Assembly: GCF_900100605.1 (NCBI RefSeq)
Contig: NZ_FNCN01000010.1
Location: 60,561 to 124,560 of the forward strand
DNA: 64,000 nt
Origin: Sinosporangium album
Lineage (GTDB): Bacteria; Actinomycetota; Actinomycetes; Streptosporangiales; Streptosporangiaceae
Direction: 5' to 3'
Shown here: one piece after another, positions 36,156 to 45,720 of the stretch
How the letters are laid out: every line of letters starts with the position of its first letter
Numbering within the stretch: position 1 is the first letter of the stretch
Made by a program: the position numbers and the translations under genes
Notes under the pieces: model-generated
The model's database searches: none
Told to the model about the DNA's origin: nothing
What the model saw: only the letters and a program-made list of their open reading frames with translations

Positions 36156-37319
36156 CTACCACGAGGACCGAGGGGCCCGCGGGATCCGGCCCCTGCTGAC
36201 CATGGCGGCGCGGACACGTTCCTCGGCCAGCCCTCGGCCAGCGGTGTGCGGGGTGACCCCGAGGCGCTGCGCCTCTTCAAGGACGGTTTCGGTGTTGGTC
36301 CGCAACCTGGCCGAGATCGCGGTGAAGATCACGGTGGTCTCGGGCCGGAAACCGGAGTATCTGGTGTCCATGGCGAAAGCGGCGGCGACGACGCCTCCGG
36401 CGTTGGCCACGAAGTCGGGAACGCAGGTGATGCCCCGCTCGGCGAGGATCTCCTGCGCGCTCGGTGAGGTAGGCAGGTTCGCCCCTTCGACCACGAGGCG
36501 TGCCTTGATCCGGCGGGCTGTGTCGTCGTCGATCACGTCTTGCACGGCGGCGGGCACCAGGACGTCGCAGTCGACGGTCAGTTCCGCGCCCGGGGGCAGC
36601 GCCGTACCGCGACCGTGTTCCTTGACGAAGCCGTCGCCGATCTGGTCGCGGGCGCGGAGAAGTTCGGCGACATCGAGTCCCGCAGGGTCGTACAGCGCGC
36701 CGTAGGCGGTGGACACGGCCACGACAGCGGCTCCCATCTGGTCGAACCTCTGGGCCGCCGCCGCCCCGACCGCGCCGAACCCCTGGATGGCGATCCGGGA
36801 GCCGCTCAACGCCAGGCCGATACGCCCGGCCGCGGCGTCGGCGGACTCGGCCACGCCGTAGCCGGTGACGCCGAGCTCGTCGTAGGGAACGCCGCCGAGG
36901 TGCTGCGGGGTACCGACGGCGGCGCCGCGGTCGCCGAGCTCGTCCTGGATGATGGCGGCATCGTTCTCGGTGAGCCCCATGTCCAGCCCCATGACGTATT
37001 CGCGGGGAACCTCGTTGGACAGCGCGCGGGCGAACGCGCGCAGGATCGCCTCCTTGTCGGGCGAGTTCGGGTCGGCGACGATCCCGGCCTTGGCTCCGCC
37101 GTAGAAGAGGTCGACGCCCGCCCACTTCCAGGTCATGACACGGGCCAGGCGGGCGATTTCGGTGACGGTGACGTTCGGGCTCATCCGCGTTCCGCCCTTG
37201 CCTATGCCGCGGGCGGTGTTGTCGATAACCAGCACACCCTTCATGCCTGTACGGCGGTGCGAGACCACGACGATCTTCTCGGGTCCCCAGTCGTCCACGA
37301 GTGCCAGCGGGTCGGTCAT
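36156..37319 (-). CDS. ELFV-family amino-acid dehydrogenase (Glu/Leu DH-like)
   Basis: The 387-aa product has the Glu/Leu/Phe/Val dehydrogenase fold: substrate-binding KGGTRMSPN and the catalytic lysine in VDLFYGGAKAGIVADP, conserved aspartate in GLDMGLTEND, and an NAD(P) Rossmann domain with IAIQGFGAVGAAAAQRF. The family reversibly deaminates amino acids to 2-oxo acids. Between ALDH7 and HglS chemistry, the missing step is 2-aminoadipate to 2-oxoadipate, so that is the inferred role; ordinary glutamate dehydrogenase is the alternative. It is 25 bases ahead of hglS and follows the FAD/FeS enzyme by 39. Confidence 0.88.
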   Translation of the reverse strand: MTDPLALVDDWGPEKIVVVSHRRTGMKGVLVIDNTARGIGKGGTRMSPNVTVTEIARLARVMTWKWAGVDLFYGGAKAGIVADPNSPDKEAILRAFARALSNEVPREYVMGLDMGLTENDAAIIQDELGDRGAAVGTPQHLGGVPYDELGVTGYGVAESADAAAGRIGLALSGSRIAIQGFGAVGAAAAQRFDQMGAAVVAVSTAYGALYDPAGLDVAELLRARDQIGDGFVKEHGRGTALPPGAELTVDCDVLVPAAVQDVIDDDTARRIKARLVVEGANLPTSPSAQEILAERGITCVPDFVANAGGVVAAAFAMDTRYSGFRPETTVIFTAISARLRTNTETVLEEAQRLGVTPHTAGRGLAEERVRAAMVSRGRIPRAPRSSW

Positions 37320-37358
37320 GGTGAGTGATTCCTTCGTCTACGCGGTGTGCCGGTGAGT

Positions 37359-40259
37359 TCAGGGCCGTGGGGGGAGCGCCTGAGCGATCAGCTCGGCGAG
37401 GTGGGTGGCGGTGCGGTCGGTCTGTTGTGCGATCTGGGTGCGGCAGCTGAAGCCGTCGGCGAGCGCGACGGTGCCGGGCGCGGCGGCTCGTACGGCGGGC
37501 AGGAGGGCCTGCTCTCCCGCGGCGACCGAGACCTCGTAGTGCCCGCGTTCGAAGCCGAAGTTGCCCGCGAGCCCGCAGCAGCCGGAGTTCAGGACGGTGT
37601 TGTCCACTCCCATTCGCCGTAGCAACTCGGCGTCGGCGTCGAAGCCGACCGTCGCGTGCTGGTGGCAGTGTGTCTGGCTGATAGACCGCACCCCGGCCTG
37701 AGGAGGCTCCCAGTCGGACGCGTCGCCGATCAGCAGCTCGGCGAGGTTGACCGTGGCCTGGGCGAGTGAACGCGCGTAGGGGTCACCGTCGAGCAGCTCC
37801 GGCAGATCGCTCTTGAGCGCGGCAGTGCAGCTGGGTTCGAGGCCGACCACAGGCATCCCCGCGTCCAGAGCGGGGCGTAGCGCGGCCGTGGTGCGCCGGG
37901 CGATGCGGCGCGCGACGCCGAGCTGGCCGGTGGTGATCCAGGTCAGTCCGCAGCACTGCGTGCCGTCGGGGACGAGCACCTGGTATCCGGCGTTCTCCAG
38001 TACGGCGACGCCCGCCCGCAGCACCCCGGGGGAGAAATGGTTGTTGAAGGAGTCGACCCACAGCATCACCGGACCGCGTGGCGCGGGGCCGGGAGAGGGC
38101 CGTTTACGGAACCACGACAGGAAGGTCTGCTCGGCGAATTGGGGCATGGCGCGCTCGGCGGCGATGCCGCCCAGCCGTTTGAGGAGCGGGGCGAACCTGG
38201 ACGTGGTGATGGCATTGATCAGGCGCGGCATCCGCGCGGCCGACCGCGCCAGCAGCGGCAGCCAGCCCATCGAGTAGTGCGAGGCCGGCCGCAGGCGGTG
38301 GCGGTAGTGGTGGTGGAGGAACTCGGACTTGTAGGTGGCGACGTCCACGCCCACCGGGCAGTCGACGCTGCACCCCTTGCAGGACAGGCACAGATCCAGG
38401 ACGTCGCGGACCTCGGTCGAGCGCCAGCCGTCGGTGATGACCTCGCCCTGGGTCATCTCGTAGAGCACGCGCGCTCGACCGCGGGTGGAGTCCTTCTCGT
38501 CACGGGTGACCCGGTAGCTGGGGCACATGACGTCACCGCGGGGTTCGACGCTGCGGCATTTGCCGACGCCGACGCACCGGCGGGTCGCCTTGGCGAAGTC
38601 GCCGCCGTCGGCGTGGAACGGCAGCACAGTGGTCAGTGGCAGGGCGGTGCGGCGCGGGCTCACCCGGAGATTGCCGTCCACCGGCAGGGCACGCACGATC
38701 ATGCCGGGGTTGAGCCCGTTGTCGGGATCCCAGATGTCCTTGAAGCGCTCGAAGACGGTGATGATCTCCGGCCCGTACATCAGGGGGAGCAGCTCCGAGC
38801 GGGCCTGGCCGTCCCCATGCTCCCCGGACAGGGATCCCCCGTGGGCGGTGACGAGTTCGGCCGCGTCGGTGATGAAAGCGCGGAAGAGTGAGGTGCCGTG
38901 CTCGGTGGTGAAGTCGAAGTTGACGCGCACGTGCAGGCAGCCCTCACCGAAGTGGCCGTAGACCGCGCCCCGCAGGTTGTACCGTTCCAGCAGTGCGGTG
39001 AATCCGCGCAGGTAGGAGCCCAGTTGTGCGGGCGGGACCGCCGCGTCCTCCCAGCCCGGCCATGCCTCCGATCCGTCGGGCAGCCGGGTCGCCAGGCCCG
39101 CGCCGTCCTCGCGGATGCGCCAGAGCCGCCGTATCCGCTCCGGGTCGGCGACGGTCTCGGCCCCGGTGAACCCGGCGGTCCGCTCGGCGGTGGCGGTGAG
39201 GGCCCGCGCCGACTCCGCCACCTCTTCGGCCGTGCCGCCGAGCTCGGCGAACAGCCACGCCTGCGCCTGGGGCAGGGTGTCGATCGCCGCCCGGGTGACG
39301 GGCCTGGTCACGATGTCGGTCAGCGCCCGGTCGAGCCCTTCCAGGGCCAGCAGCCGGTGTTCCAGCAGCACCGGCACCGCGTCCGCCGCCGCGCAGGCAT
39401 CGGTAAAGCCGAGAACGACCAGCGTGCGCGCCGGCGGCGGACGCACCAGCCGTACGGTCGCCGACAGGATCACCGCACAGGTGCCTTCGCTGCCGACCAG
39501 GGCCCTGGCCAGGTTGAAGCGGTGTTCCGGCAGCAGGTTTTCGAGCGCGTATCCGGAGACCTGCCGGGGAAACCGGCCGAGCCCGGTCCGTAGCGCCGCG
39601 AGGTTCTCCATCGCGAGCCGGTGCAGCGCGCCGATCAGTCGGCCGCGCTCGCCACCCTCGGCCGTGGCCGCCTCGATCTCCCGCTGGGTCATCTCCCCCA
39701 CCGTCAGCACGGTTCCCCGGTAGGTGAGCACCTCCAGTTCGAGCACGTTGTCGGCGGTACGGCCCCAGGCGACCGAATGTGAACCGCAGGCGTTGTTGCC
39801 GATCATGCCGCCCAGGGTGCAACGGCTGTGCGTGGAAGGATCGGGGCCGAACAGCAGCCCGTGCTCGGCGGCGGCGGCCTGCAGGTCGTCCAGGACGACG
39901 CCCGGCTCAACGGTGGCGGTCTCCGCCGCACCGTCGAGTGCGAGAATGCGGTTGTAGTGGCGGGAGAAGTCCAGCACCACCCCAGAGCCCACGGCCTGAC
40001 CTGAGGTGCTGGTGCCGGCCCCTCGCGAGGTGATCGGAACACCCAGGCGGCGGCACGCCGCAACCGCGTTGATCACGTGCTGCCGATGCCGGGGGAACAC
40101 CACCGCCAGCGGAACCTGCCGGTAGTTGGACGCATCCGCGGCGTACTGAGCACGCCGCCCGGCGTCCGCGGCCACTTCGCCGCACCGCGCCTCGCGCAGC
40201 ACCGCGATCACCGCCGCGGCGTCCGCGGTGCCATGCGGTCGCTCGATGGCTCTCCTCAC
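37359..40259 (-). CDS. FAD/Fe-S oxidoreductase, D-2-hydroxyglutarate dehydrogenase-like (YdiJ type)
   Basis: The 966-aa protein combines an FAD-binding type 4 domain (VFPRHRQHVINAVAACRRLG, then SRGAGTSTSGQAV and GGMIGNNACGSHS), an FAD-oxidase C domain (GHFGEGCLHVRVNFDF, SLSGEHGDGQARSELL) and a C-terminal Fe-S part: CVGVGKCRS, CLSCKGCSVDCP and two CCG motifs (CCGLTW, SGCCGLAGNFGFERGH). This matches YdiJ-type D-2-hydroxyglutarate dehydrogenases. It would oxidise the HglS product to 2-oxoglutarate. The start is the GTG at 40259, 8 bases after AAGGAG. First gene of the leftward operon, divergent from the LysR gene. Confidence 0.88.
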   Translation of the reverse strand: MRRAIERPHGTADAAAVIAVLREARCGEVAADAGRRAQYAADASNYRQVPLAVVFPRHRQHVINAVAACRRLGVPITSRGAGTSTSGQAVGSGVVLDFSRHYNRILALDGAAETATVEPGVVLDDLQAAAAEHGLLFGPDPSTHSRCTLGGMIGNNACGSHSVAWGRTADNVLELEVLTYRGTVLTVGEMTQREIEAATAEGGERGRLIGALHRLAMENLAALRTGLGRFPRQVSGYALENLLPEHRFNLARALVGSEGTCAVILSATVRLVRPPPARTLVVLGFTDACAAADAVPVLLEHRLLALEGLDRALTDIVTRPVTRAAIDTLPQAQAWLFAELGGTAEEVAESARALTATAERTAGFTGAETVADPERIRRLWRIREDGAGLATRLPDGSEAWPGWEDAAVPPAQLGSYLRGFTALLERYNLRGAVYGHFGEGCLHVRVNFDFTTEHGTSLFRAFITDAAELVTAHGGSLSGEHGDGQARSELLPLMYGPEIITVFERFKDIWDPDNGLNPGMIVRALPVDGNLRVSPRRTALPLTTVLPFHADGGDFAKATRRCVGVGKCRSVEPRGDVMCPSYRVTRDEKDSTRGRARVLYEMTQGEVITDGWRSTEVRDVLDLCLSCKGCSVDCPVGVDVATYKSEFLHHHYRHRLRPASHYSMGWLPLLARSAARMPRLINAITTSRFAPLLKRLGGIAAERAMPQFAEQTFLSWFRKRPSPGPAPRGPVMLWVDSFNNHFSPGVLRAGVAVLENAGYQVLVPDGTQCCGLTWITTGQLGVARRIARRTTAALRPALDAGMPVVGLEPSCTAALKSDLPELLDGDPYARSLAQATVNLAELLIGDASDWEPPQAGVRSISQTHCHQHATVGFDADAELLRRMGVDNTVLNSGCCGLAGNFGFERGHYEVSVAAGEQALLPAVRAAAPGTVALADGFSCRTQIAQQTDRTATHLAELIAQALPPRP

Positions 40260-40376
40260 CGTGAACGCTCCTTCTCGCTCACCGGTCACGGTCGGACCGG
40301 GTCACCCTGTCCACGATGAAGCTTGACCCGGGCCGAAACCAAGCCCCAGAAGACCGAAACATATGAGCTCCCAGAA

Positions 40377-40398
40377 CCAGCAACTCTTATGCTGCTGG
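40377..40398. promoter_or_regulatory. LysR-type operator in divergent promoter region
   Basis: CCAGCA (40377-40382) and TGCTGG (40393-40398) form a perfect inverted repeat with a 10-base A/T-richer centre. It lies in the 174-bp gap between the D-2-hydroxyglutarate dehydrogenase operon and the LysR gene, the usual position for a LysR regulator that controls a divergent operon and itself. Confidence 0.55.
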
Positions 40399-40433
40399 CG
40401 TCTGGTCCGCACTTATGACGGCACGGAGTCGGC

Positions 40434-41345
40434 ATGCTGAAACCACTGCACCTCGTAACTCTCCGGCAGGTGTGCGAGAGCGGGTCGTTCGCGATCGCCG
40501 CTCGCGAGCTCGGTTACACCGCTTCGGCCGTCTCACAGCAAATCTCGTCGCTGGAGAAGGACACCGGACTGGCGCTGTTCGAACGTGAGCCCCACGGCAT
40601 AAGGGCCACCGCCGCAGCCCATCGCCTGGTGGAATTGAGCAAGCGGGTATTGGCCACCCTTGACGATTTCGGTTACGAGGTGCGCGAGCTGGCCACCGGC
40701 AGCACCGGCAGGATCCGGGTGGGAAGCTTCCCGACAGCCAGCGTGCGCCTGGTACCGCCCGCGCTGTCGGCGTTCACCCGCAGATACCCCAGAGCGGAGG
40801 TCCTGCTCGAAGAAGGCGAGCCCGACGAGCTGATCCCACCGCTGGTTGAGGGCGACCTCGATATGGCACTGGTCTATGAGTACGGACTCAGTCCGCGGCA
40901 ATGGCCCAAGGGACTCACCGCCCATCCCTTGCTGCGTGAAAACCTGCTCCTGTTGCGGCCCCGTCACCGCGCCCCGAGTGCGAAGCTGCCCGCGCTCGCC
41001 GGCGAAAGGTGGATCACCAGCCGAGAGGACACCGCCGGCGCGCAGTCACTGACCCGGCTATGCGCGGCGGCGGGATTCACTCCCACCGTCGCCTTCCGCA
41101 GCAACAATTACGACGTCGTCCGGCAGTTGGTGGCCACCATGCTCGGAGTGACCATCGTCCCCGCGCTCGCCCATGTCCCCGACGATCGCATTCTGGCCAC
41201 ACGCCTGACACGCCGCTCGGCGCATCGCACCGTCCTGGCACTGCACCGCGAGGCCAACACCAATCCTCTGCTCGGCGACGTGCTGGCGACGTTGCGGCAG
41301 GCGGTTCCACGGGGTGCTCCGAACGTGATCGCTCTCGACTCGTAA
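40434..41345 (+). CDS. LysR-family transcriptional regulator
   Basis: The 303-aa product has a LysR winged helix (LVTLRQVCESGSFAIAAREL, GYTASAVSQQISSLEKDTGL) and a substrate-binding domain (STGRIRVGSFPTASVRLVPP, then AEVLLEEGEPDELIPPLVEG). It is divergent from the 40259-33132 operon, with an inverted repeat between them. It is therefore the likely activator of the aminoadipate/hydroxyglutarate genes, with a pathway acid as co-inducer; this is inference from position. Confidence 0.92.
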   Translation: MLKPLHLVTLRQVCESGSFAIAARELGYTASAVSQQISSLEKDTGLALFEREPHGIRATAAAHRLVELSKRVLATLDDFGYEVRELATGSTGRIRVGSFPTASVRLVPPALSAFTRRYPRAEVLLEEGEPDELIPPLVEGDLDMALVYEYGLSPRQWPKGLTAHPLLRENLLLLRPRHRAPSAKLPALAGERWITSREDTAGAQSLTRLCAAAGFTPTVAFRSNNYDVVRQLVATMLGVTIVPALAHVPDDRILATRLTRRSAHRTVLALHREANTNPLLGDVLATLRQAVPRGAPNVIALDS

Positions 41346-41405
41346 CACGCCGCACGGACGCGGCGCGAGAGGCCGCGTCAAGGGGCGTTCAGGGGAACCG
41401 GGCTC

Positions 41406-42956
41406 ATGAGCAGCCGCGCCCATTTTCCAACACATGGCGTCACCACGAGCCCGGAACAAGAGAGAGAGCACTTGCAGACACGATGGCTCACCGCGACCTT
41501 GGGCAGAATTCTCCATTTCCGCCATCCGATTTCCGTGAGTTTAATGGTCGCCGCGGGGGTTGCCGCGTACTCAACTCTGGGACTGGTGAAGTTCCACACA
41601 TTCCGCATGGGCATCTATGATCTGGTGATATTCGACCAGGGCGTCCGCGGCTATGCGAGCTTCTCCGGCCCTCTATCGCACGTCAAGGGCTACTGGGAGA
41701 CCCCCGGCACTCCGTTTTCGCTTCTAGGGGATCATTTTTCTCCGATACTGGCCCTGATAGCGCCACTGTATTGGATTTATGATGGCCCGGAGACCCTCAT
41801 TGTCGCACAGGCGACTTTGTTCTCCCTGGCCGCCGTGCCTCTCTGGGTGCTCACACGCCGGGCCTTGACGACGCCTGCGGCGTATCTCATCTCCACGGCA
41901 TATTTGGTCTCGTGGCCGATCGCCGAGGCGGCGTCGTTCCACTTTCATGAGTATGCGTTCGCCCCTCTGCTGACCGCCCTGATGTTCGAAAGAATCAGCG
42001 CCGGAAGGCTCCTGCAGGCAACCTTCTTCGTAGTCCCCATTCTCGCCGTCAAGGAGGACATGGGGGTTTTCGTGGCCGGACTGGGTGCCGGACTGGCGCT
42101 GATGCGCGGAAGACGCGGTTTCGGGATCGCCTTATTCGCCTGCGGCGCGCTCTACGTATATCTCGCGACTCGTCTGATCATTCCATCATTCGGCGGACAG
42201 GCAGACCGTTACTGGTATTATTCGCAGTGGGGTGGCGATCCGTGGGATGCGATCAGCAACATGATCAGCCGACCCCACGAGGTCGTCTCGACCCTTTTCA
42301 GCCCTGACACCAAAGCATGGACCGTGCTCCTCCTTCTAGGCCCACTACTCTTTCTCTCTCCGGCATCGCCGTATATGGTCGCGCCGGGCGCGATGCTACT
42401 GATGAGAATGCTGGCCACCGACCCGGGGGCGTCCGGCTGGTGGAGCACTTCCTACCATTACAACGCCGCCATCATCATGGCGCTCATGTGTGCGGCGGTT
42501 GACGGCCTCGCGCGTATTCGGCGCCGAATACGCGGAGCGAAACATAATGCCGTGGCATCATATCTCCCTGCGGGAATGGCCGGCGCCATGATCGCCACGG
42601 TGCCGTTCTTCGCACTGGGAAACCTCTTCTCACCTGCGTGGTATCAGCCATCCGAACGCACATCTGCGGCCGTCGCGGCGTTGGCGGTTGTTCCGAACGG
42701 CGTCCTGGTGGAGAGCGCGAATAATCTGGGGCCCCACATCTCAGCGAGAACGCATGTGGTGGCGTGGGCGGAGAAACCCGCGAAACGACCGGAGAGAGCG
42801 CCCTGGGTCGTCGCCGATCTCGATGAGAAGCAACCCCATTTCTCCTCGGTTCACGCGCAGGTTTCCGACGTGGTGGCCCTCCAAGAGCGCGGTTACCAGA
42901 GGGTCTTCTCCGACAGAGGATATGCGGTTCTCTGTGCTCCGACGGCGTGCCGTTGA
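41406..42956 (+). CDS. DUF2079 polytopic membrane protein
   Basis: The 516-aa protein matches the DUF2079 family: HTFRMGIYDLVIFDQGVRGY, LLGDHFSPILALIAPLYWIY and FHFHEYAFAPLLTALMFER, with about ten TM segments and a soluble C-terminal region ending RVFSDRGYAVLCAP. Relatives look like glycosyltransferase-C-type membrane enzymes, but the function is not established. Base composition is visibly lower in GC than its neighbours (frequent AT-rich codons), suggesting a different origin. It is transcribed alone, 60 bases after the LysR gene. Confidence 0.8.
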   Translation: MSSRAHFPTHGVTTSPEQEREHLQTRWLTATLGRILHFRHPISVSLMVAAGVAAYSTLGLVKFHTFRMGIYDLVIFDQGVRGYASFSGPLSHVKGYWETPGTPFSLLGDHFSPILALIAPLYWIYDGPETLIVAQATLFSLAAVPLWVLTRRALTTPAAYLISTAYLVSWPIAEAASFHFHEYAFAPLLTALMFERISAGRLLQATFFVVPILAVKEDMGVFVAGLGAGLALMRGRRGFGIALFACGALYVYLATRLIIPSFGGQADRYWYYSQWGGDPWDAISNMISRPHEVVSTLFSPDTKAWTVLLLLGPLLFLSPASPYMVAPGAMLLMRMLATDPGASGWWSTSYHYNAAIIMALMCAAVDGLARIRRRIRGAKHNAVASYLPAGMAGAMIATVPFFALGNLFSPAWYQPSERTSAAVAALAVVPNGVLVESANNLGPHISARTHVVAWAEKPAKRPERAPWVVADLDEKQPHFSSVHAQVSDVVALQERGYQRVFSDRGYAVLCAPTACR

Positions 42957-43136
42957 CCCCTGACGTCAAGGGCACGCCCTCGGCGGCCCGTCCCCCACCG
43001 CCGCGGTGTCCGCCACCGCCTTCTGGCCCGCCCGCGGCCCCGACACGCTCAATCACCTCCACGCCGAGCGTGTCCGTCTATTTCGGTATCTTGCGTATCT
43101 CGTGGCTGATCGGAACCCGCCAGAAGGGAACGGCAC

Positions 43137-44528
43137 GTGATCGAGGATCCTGGCCTGCAAGCGCTCCGCGAGGCGGCACGTCTCTCTCCCGACAACCTTC
43201 CCCTGCGGCACCACCTCGCCGGGCAACTGCTCGCCAAGGGGTATCTCGCCGAGGCCGAGGCCGAATACCGGGCCGCGCTCATGCTCGCCCCCAAGGACGC
43301 GGACATCACGGCGGGGCTGGCCGAGGCGTTCGTACGGCAGGGCGCCCACGGCGCCGCTCTGGCGGCGCTCGAACCGCTGCTGGCCACGCCCGGCTATCCC
43401 CCGCGGCTGGGCGTGCTGGCGGCGCGGGCGCTGCTGGGCGAGGGCGACACGGCCAGGGCGGGCTACCGCTACCACGAGGCGGTTTCCCGGGACCCGTCCG
43501 TGGCCGACGCCGAGCTGGCAGCCCGGCTGTCGGCGCCTCCGGTGACCGCGGCACCAGTGGCCGCGAGGCCGCACCAGGCACCCCCGGCTTCGCCGTACGC
43601 CGCCGCCCCGGCTTCGCCGTACCAGAGCGCGGGTTCCGCGACGCCGGTCGGGGTGGGGGCGGAACGCTCCAGCGTCTCCTTCGCGGACGTGGCGGGCATG
43701 GACGCGGTGAAGGAGGCGCTGAAGATCAAGCTCCTGCTGCCGGTCCAGCAGCCGGAGCTGTTCGCCGCGTACGGCAAGCGCGCCGGCGGCGGGGTGCTTC
43801 TCTACGGGCCTCCCGGAGCGGGCAAGACCCACCTGGCCCGGGCCGCGGCCGGGGAACTCGGCGCGTCCTTCGTGAGCGTGGGGCTGGCCGACATCCTCGA
43901 CATGTACATCGGGTCAAGCGAGCGCAACCTGCGCGACACGTTCGAGATGGCCCGCCGCAACCGGCCGTGCGTGCTGTTCTTCGACGAGGTCGACGCGCTG
44001 GCCGCCCGCCGCTCGGACATGCGGCAGGCGCACACGCGCCAACTGGTCAACCAGTTCCTGGCGGAGCTCGACGGGGTCGACCAGAACGCCAACGAGGGCG
44101 TCCTCGTGCTGGCCGCCACCAACGCGCCCTGGTATGTGGACCCGGCGTTCCGCCGACCCGGCCGACTCGACCAGCCGGTGTTCGTGCCGCCGCCCGACGC
44201 GGCGGCCCGCGCGGCCATCCTGCGCATCCTGTGCCGCGACAAACCACTCGCCGAGATGGACTTCGACGCGGTGGCGCGGGTGACCGAGCATTTCGTCGGC
44301 GCCGACCTGAAAGGCGTGGTGGACCGGGCGGTGGAGGCCAAACTCCACCAGTCGCTCAGCGCGGGCCGTCCCATCCCGCTGTTGACCGCCGACATACTGG
44401 CCGCCGCGCAGGGCATGCGGGCCACCGCGGTCCGCGAGTGGATGGCCACCGCGCGCAACTACGTGATGCACGCCAACGACTCCGGCGCCTGGGATGAGCT
44501 GCTTCCCTGGATGAAGACGACGTGGTGA
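43137..44528 (+). CDS. TPR-containing AAA ATPase (FtsH/Vps4-like core)
   Basis: The 463-aa product starts with about three TPR-like helical repeats (residues 5-130), then an Ala/Pro linker, then an AAA core: Walker A YGPPGAGKTHLA, Walker B VLFFDEVDALAAR, and the second region of homology NAPWYVDPAFRRPGRLD with arginine fingers. The core is of the classic FtsH/CDC48 kind, not the CbxX type of EccA. It probably remodels protein complexes. The GTG at 43137 follows AAGGGA. It overlaps the next gene by 4 bases and lies beside the type VII locus. Confidence 0.88.
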   Translation: MIEDPGLQALREAARLSPDNLPLRHHLAGQLLAKGYLAEAEAEYRAALMLAPKDADITAGLAEAFVRQGAHGAALAALEPLLATPGYPPRLGVLAARALLGEGDTARAGYRYHEAVSRDPSVADAELAARLSAPPVTAAPVAARPHQAPPASPYAAAPASPYQSAGSATPVGVGAERSSVSFADVAGMDAVKEALKIKLLLPVQQPELFAAYGKRAGGGVLLYGPPGAGKTHLARAAAGELGASFVSVGLADILDMYIGSSERNLRDTFEMARRNRPCVLFFDEVDALAARRSDMRQAHTRQLVNQFLAELDGVDQNANEGVLVLAATNAPWYVDPAFRRPGRLDQPVFVPPPDAAARAAILRILCRDKPLAEMDFDAVARVTEHFVGADLKGVVDRAVEAKLHQSLSAGRPIPLLTADILAAAQGMRATAVREWMATARNYVMHANDSGAWDELLPWMKTTW

Positions 44529-45718
44529 CGGCCCCCGACCCGGTGCGGCGGGCGTGGACGCTGCTGGAGATGCGCCGCCCGGCCGAGGCCGAGCGGGAAC
44601 TGCGCGGCGTGCTCGCCCAGGACCCGCACCACGTCACCGCGCACTCCTACCTGGGGCTCGCCCTCGTCCAGCAGGGCAACGCGGCCGAGGCCGTCGCGAT
44701 GGCGAACGAGGCGGTACGGCTCGCGCCCGACCTGTGGTTCGCCCACTACATGGCCGGAGACATCCACTACCGCGCCGACCGGCCCGACGCCGCGATCGCC
44801 GCGGCCAAGGCGTCCCTGGCCCTCCAGCCCGATTACGCGCCGACCTGGAGCGTGCTGGCCCGAGCGCACCTGGCGAAAAGCGAATGGGCCGAGGTGGCCG
44901 AGGCGGCACGCCGCGGCCTGGCCATCGAACCGGAGAACTCCGTTCTGGTGAGCCTGCTGGCGCTGGCCCTCACCAAACTCGGGGAGGCGGAGGAGGCCAA
45001 GGCCGCCGCGGCGCACGCCGTACGGCTGAACCCGGAGAGCGCCACCGCGCACCTGGCGTACGGCCGCGCGGCGCTGGCCTTCGGCGACCCTCGCGGCGCG
45101 GCGGACGCCTTCCGCGAGGTGCTGCGGCTCGACCCCGGTTTCGACCAGGCCAGGGACCTCCTCGTGGCCGCGCTGAAGCAGCGCAACCCGGTCTACCGGG
45201 GGCTCGGCCGGCTCACCGGGCGGTTCCGGGGCGGGCGGCTCGTGTTCCTGCTGCCCGCGATACCTCCGCTCATCGTCGTCTTCATTCTCGTCGCGCTGCT
45301 GCACTGGGCGGCGTGGGTCACCGAGGCGTGGACCACGCTGCGCCTGGCCCGGGCCAAGGCCACCCGGCTGCTCTTCGAGAACGTCGAAGCCCGCGTGTCC
45401 GCGCTCTGCTGCGGGCTGGTGGTCGCGGGCGCGGCCGTGCTCGGGCTCGGGGTGGCGCTCGGCCTGGAGGCCGTGGGCACCGCGGGCGTGGCCGTCATGG
45501 CCCTGGTCACGCCCGTGCAGGAGGCCGCGCACACCGGCTCCGCCCGAGGGCGGAAGGCCCTCTACGGCTGGGCGGGCCTCCTCACCGTGACCATCGCCGC
45601 GGCCACGGCCCTCGGGTCGGCGTCCGCGGCGCTGCTGAGCGTGTACGCGGGGTTGGCCACGATCTGGATCGCGGGAGGTGTACGGCGAGTGCTCGGCCGT
45701 GGCGGGCAGGCGGCCTGA
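44525..45718 (+). CDS. TPR membrane protein paired with the AAA ATPase
   Basis: The 397-aa protein has TPR repeats over about residues 5-215 (AHSYLGLALVQQGNAAEAVA, then AHYMAGDIHYRADRPDAAIA), then three to five hydrophobic segments (LVFLLPAIPPLIVVFILVAL, CCGLVVAGAAVLGLGVALGL, GLLTVTIAAATALGSASAAL). The GTGA overlap with the ATPase (44525-44528) shows coupling, so it may be a membrane anchor or adaptor for it. It ends immediately before an array of 8-bp repeats. Confidence 0.75.
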   Translation: MTAPDPVRRAWTLLEMRRPAEAERELRGVLAQDPHHVTAHSYLGLALVQQGNAAEAVAMANEAVRLAPDLWFAHYMAGDIHYRADRPDAAIAAAKASLALQPDYAPTWSVLARAHLAKSEWAEVAEAARRGLAIEPENSVLVSLLALALTKLGEAEEAKAAAAHAVRLNPESATAHLAYGRAALAFGDPRGAADAFREVLRLDPGFDQARDLLVAALKQRNPVYRGLGRLTGRFRGGRLVFLLPAIPPLIVVFILVALLHWAAWVTEAWTTLRLARAKATRLLFENVEARVSALCCGLVVAGAAVLGLGVALGLEAVGTAGVAVMALVTPVQEAAHTGSARGRKALYGWAGLLTVTIAAATALGSASAALLSVYAGLATIWIAGGVRRVLGRGGQAA

Positions 45719-45720
45719 GG

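Noticed and set aside
34670..36199. Plus-strand open frame opposite hglS
   Set aside because: The minus strand has all conserved HglS motifs; the plus translation has none.
36156..37319. Calling the ELFV enzyme plain glutamate dehydrogenase
   Set aside because: The family cannot be split by eye. The operon context favours a 2-aminoadipate role, so neither symbol was assigned.
43137..44528. EccA of the type VII system
   Set aside because: The ATPase core has FtsH/CDC48-type second region of homology, not the CbxX/CfqX type of EccA.
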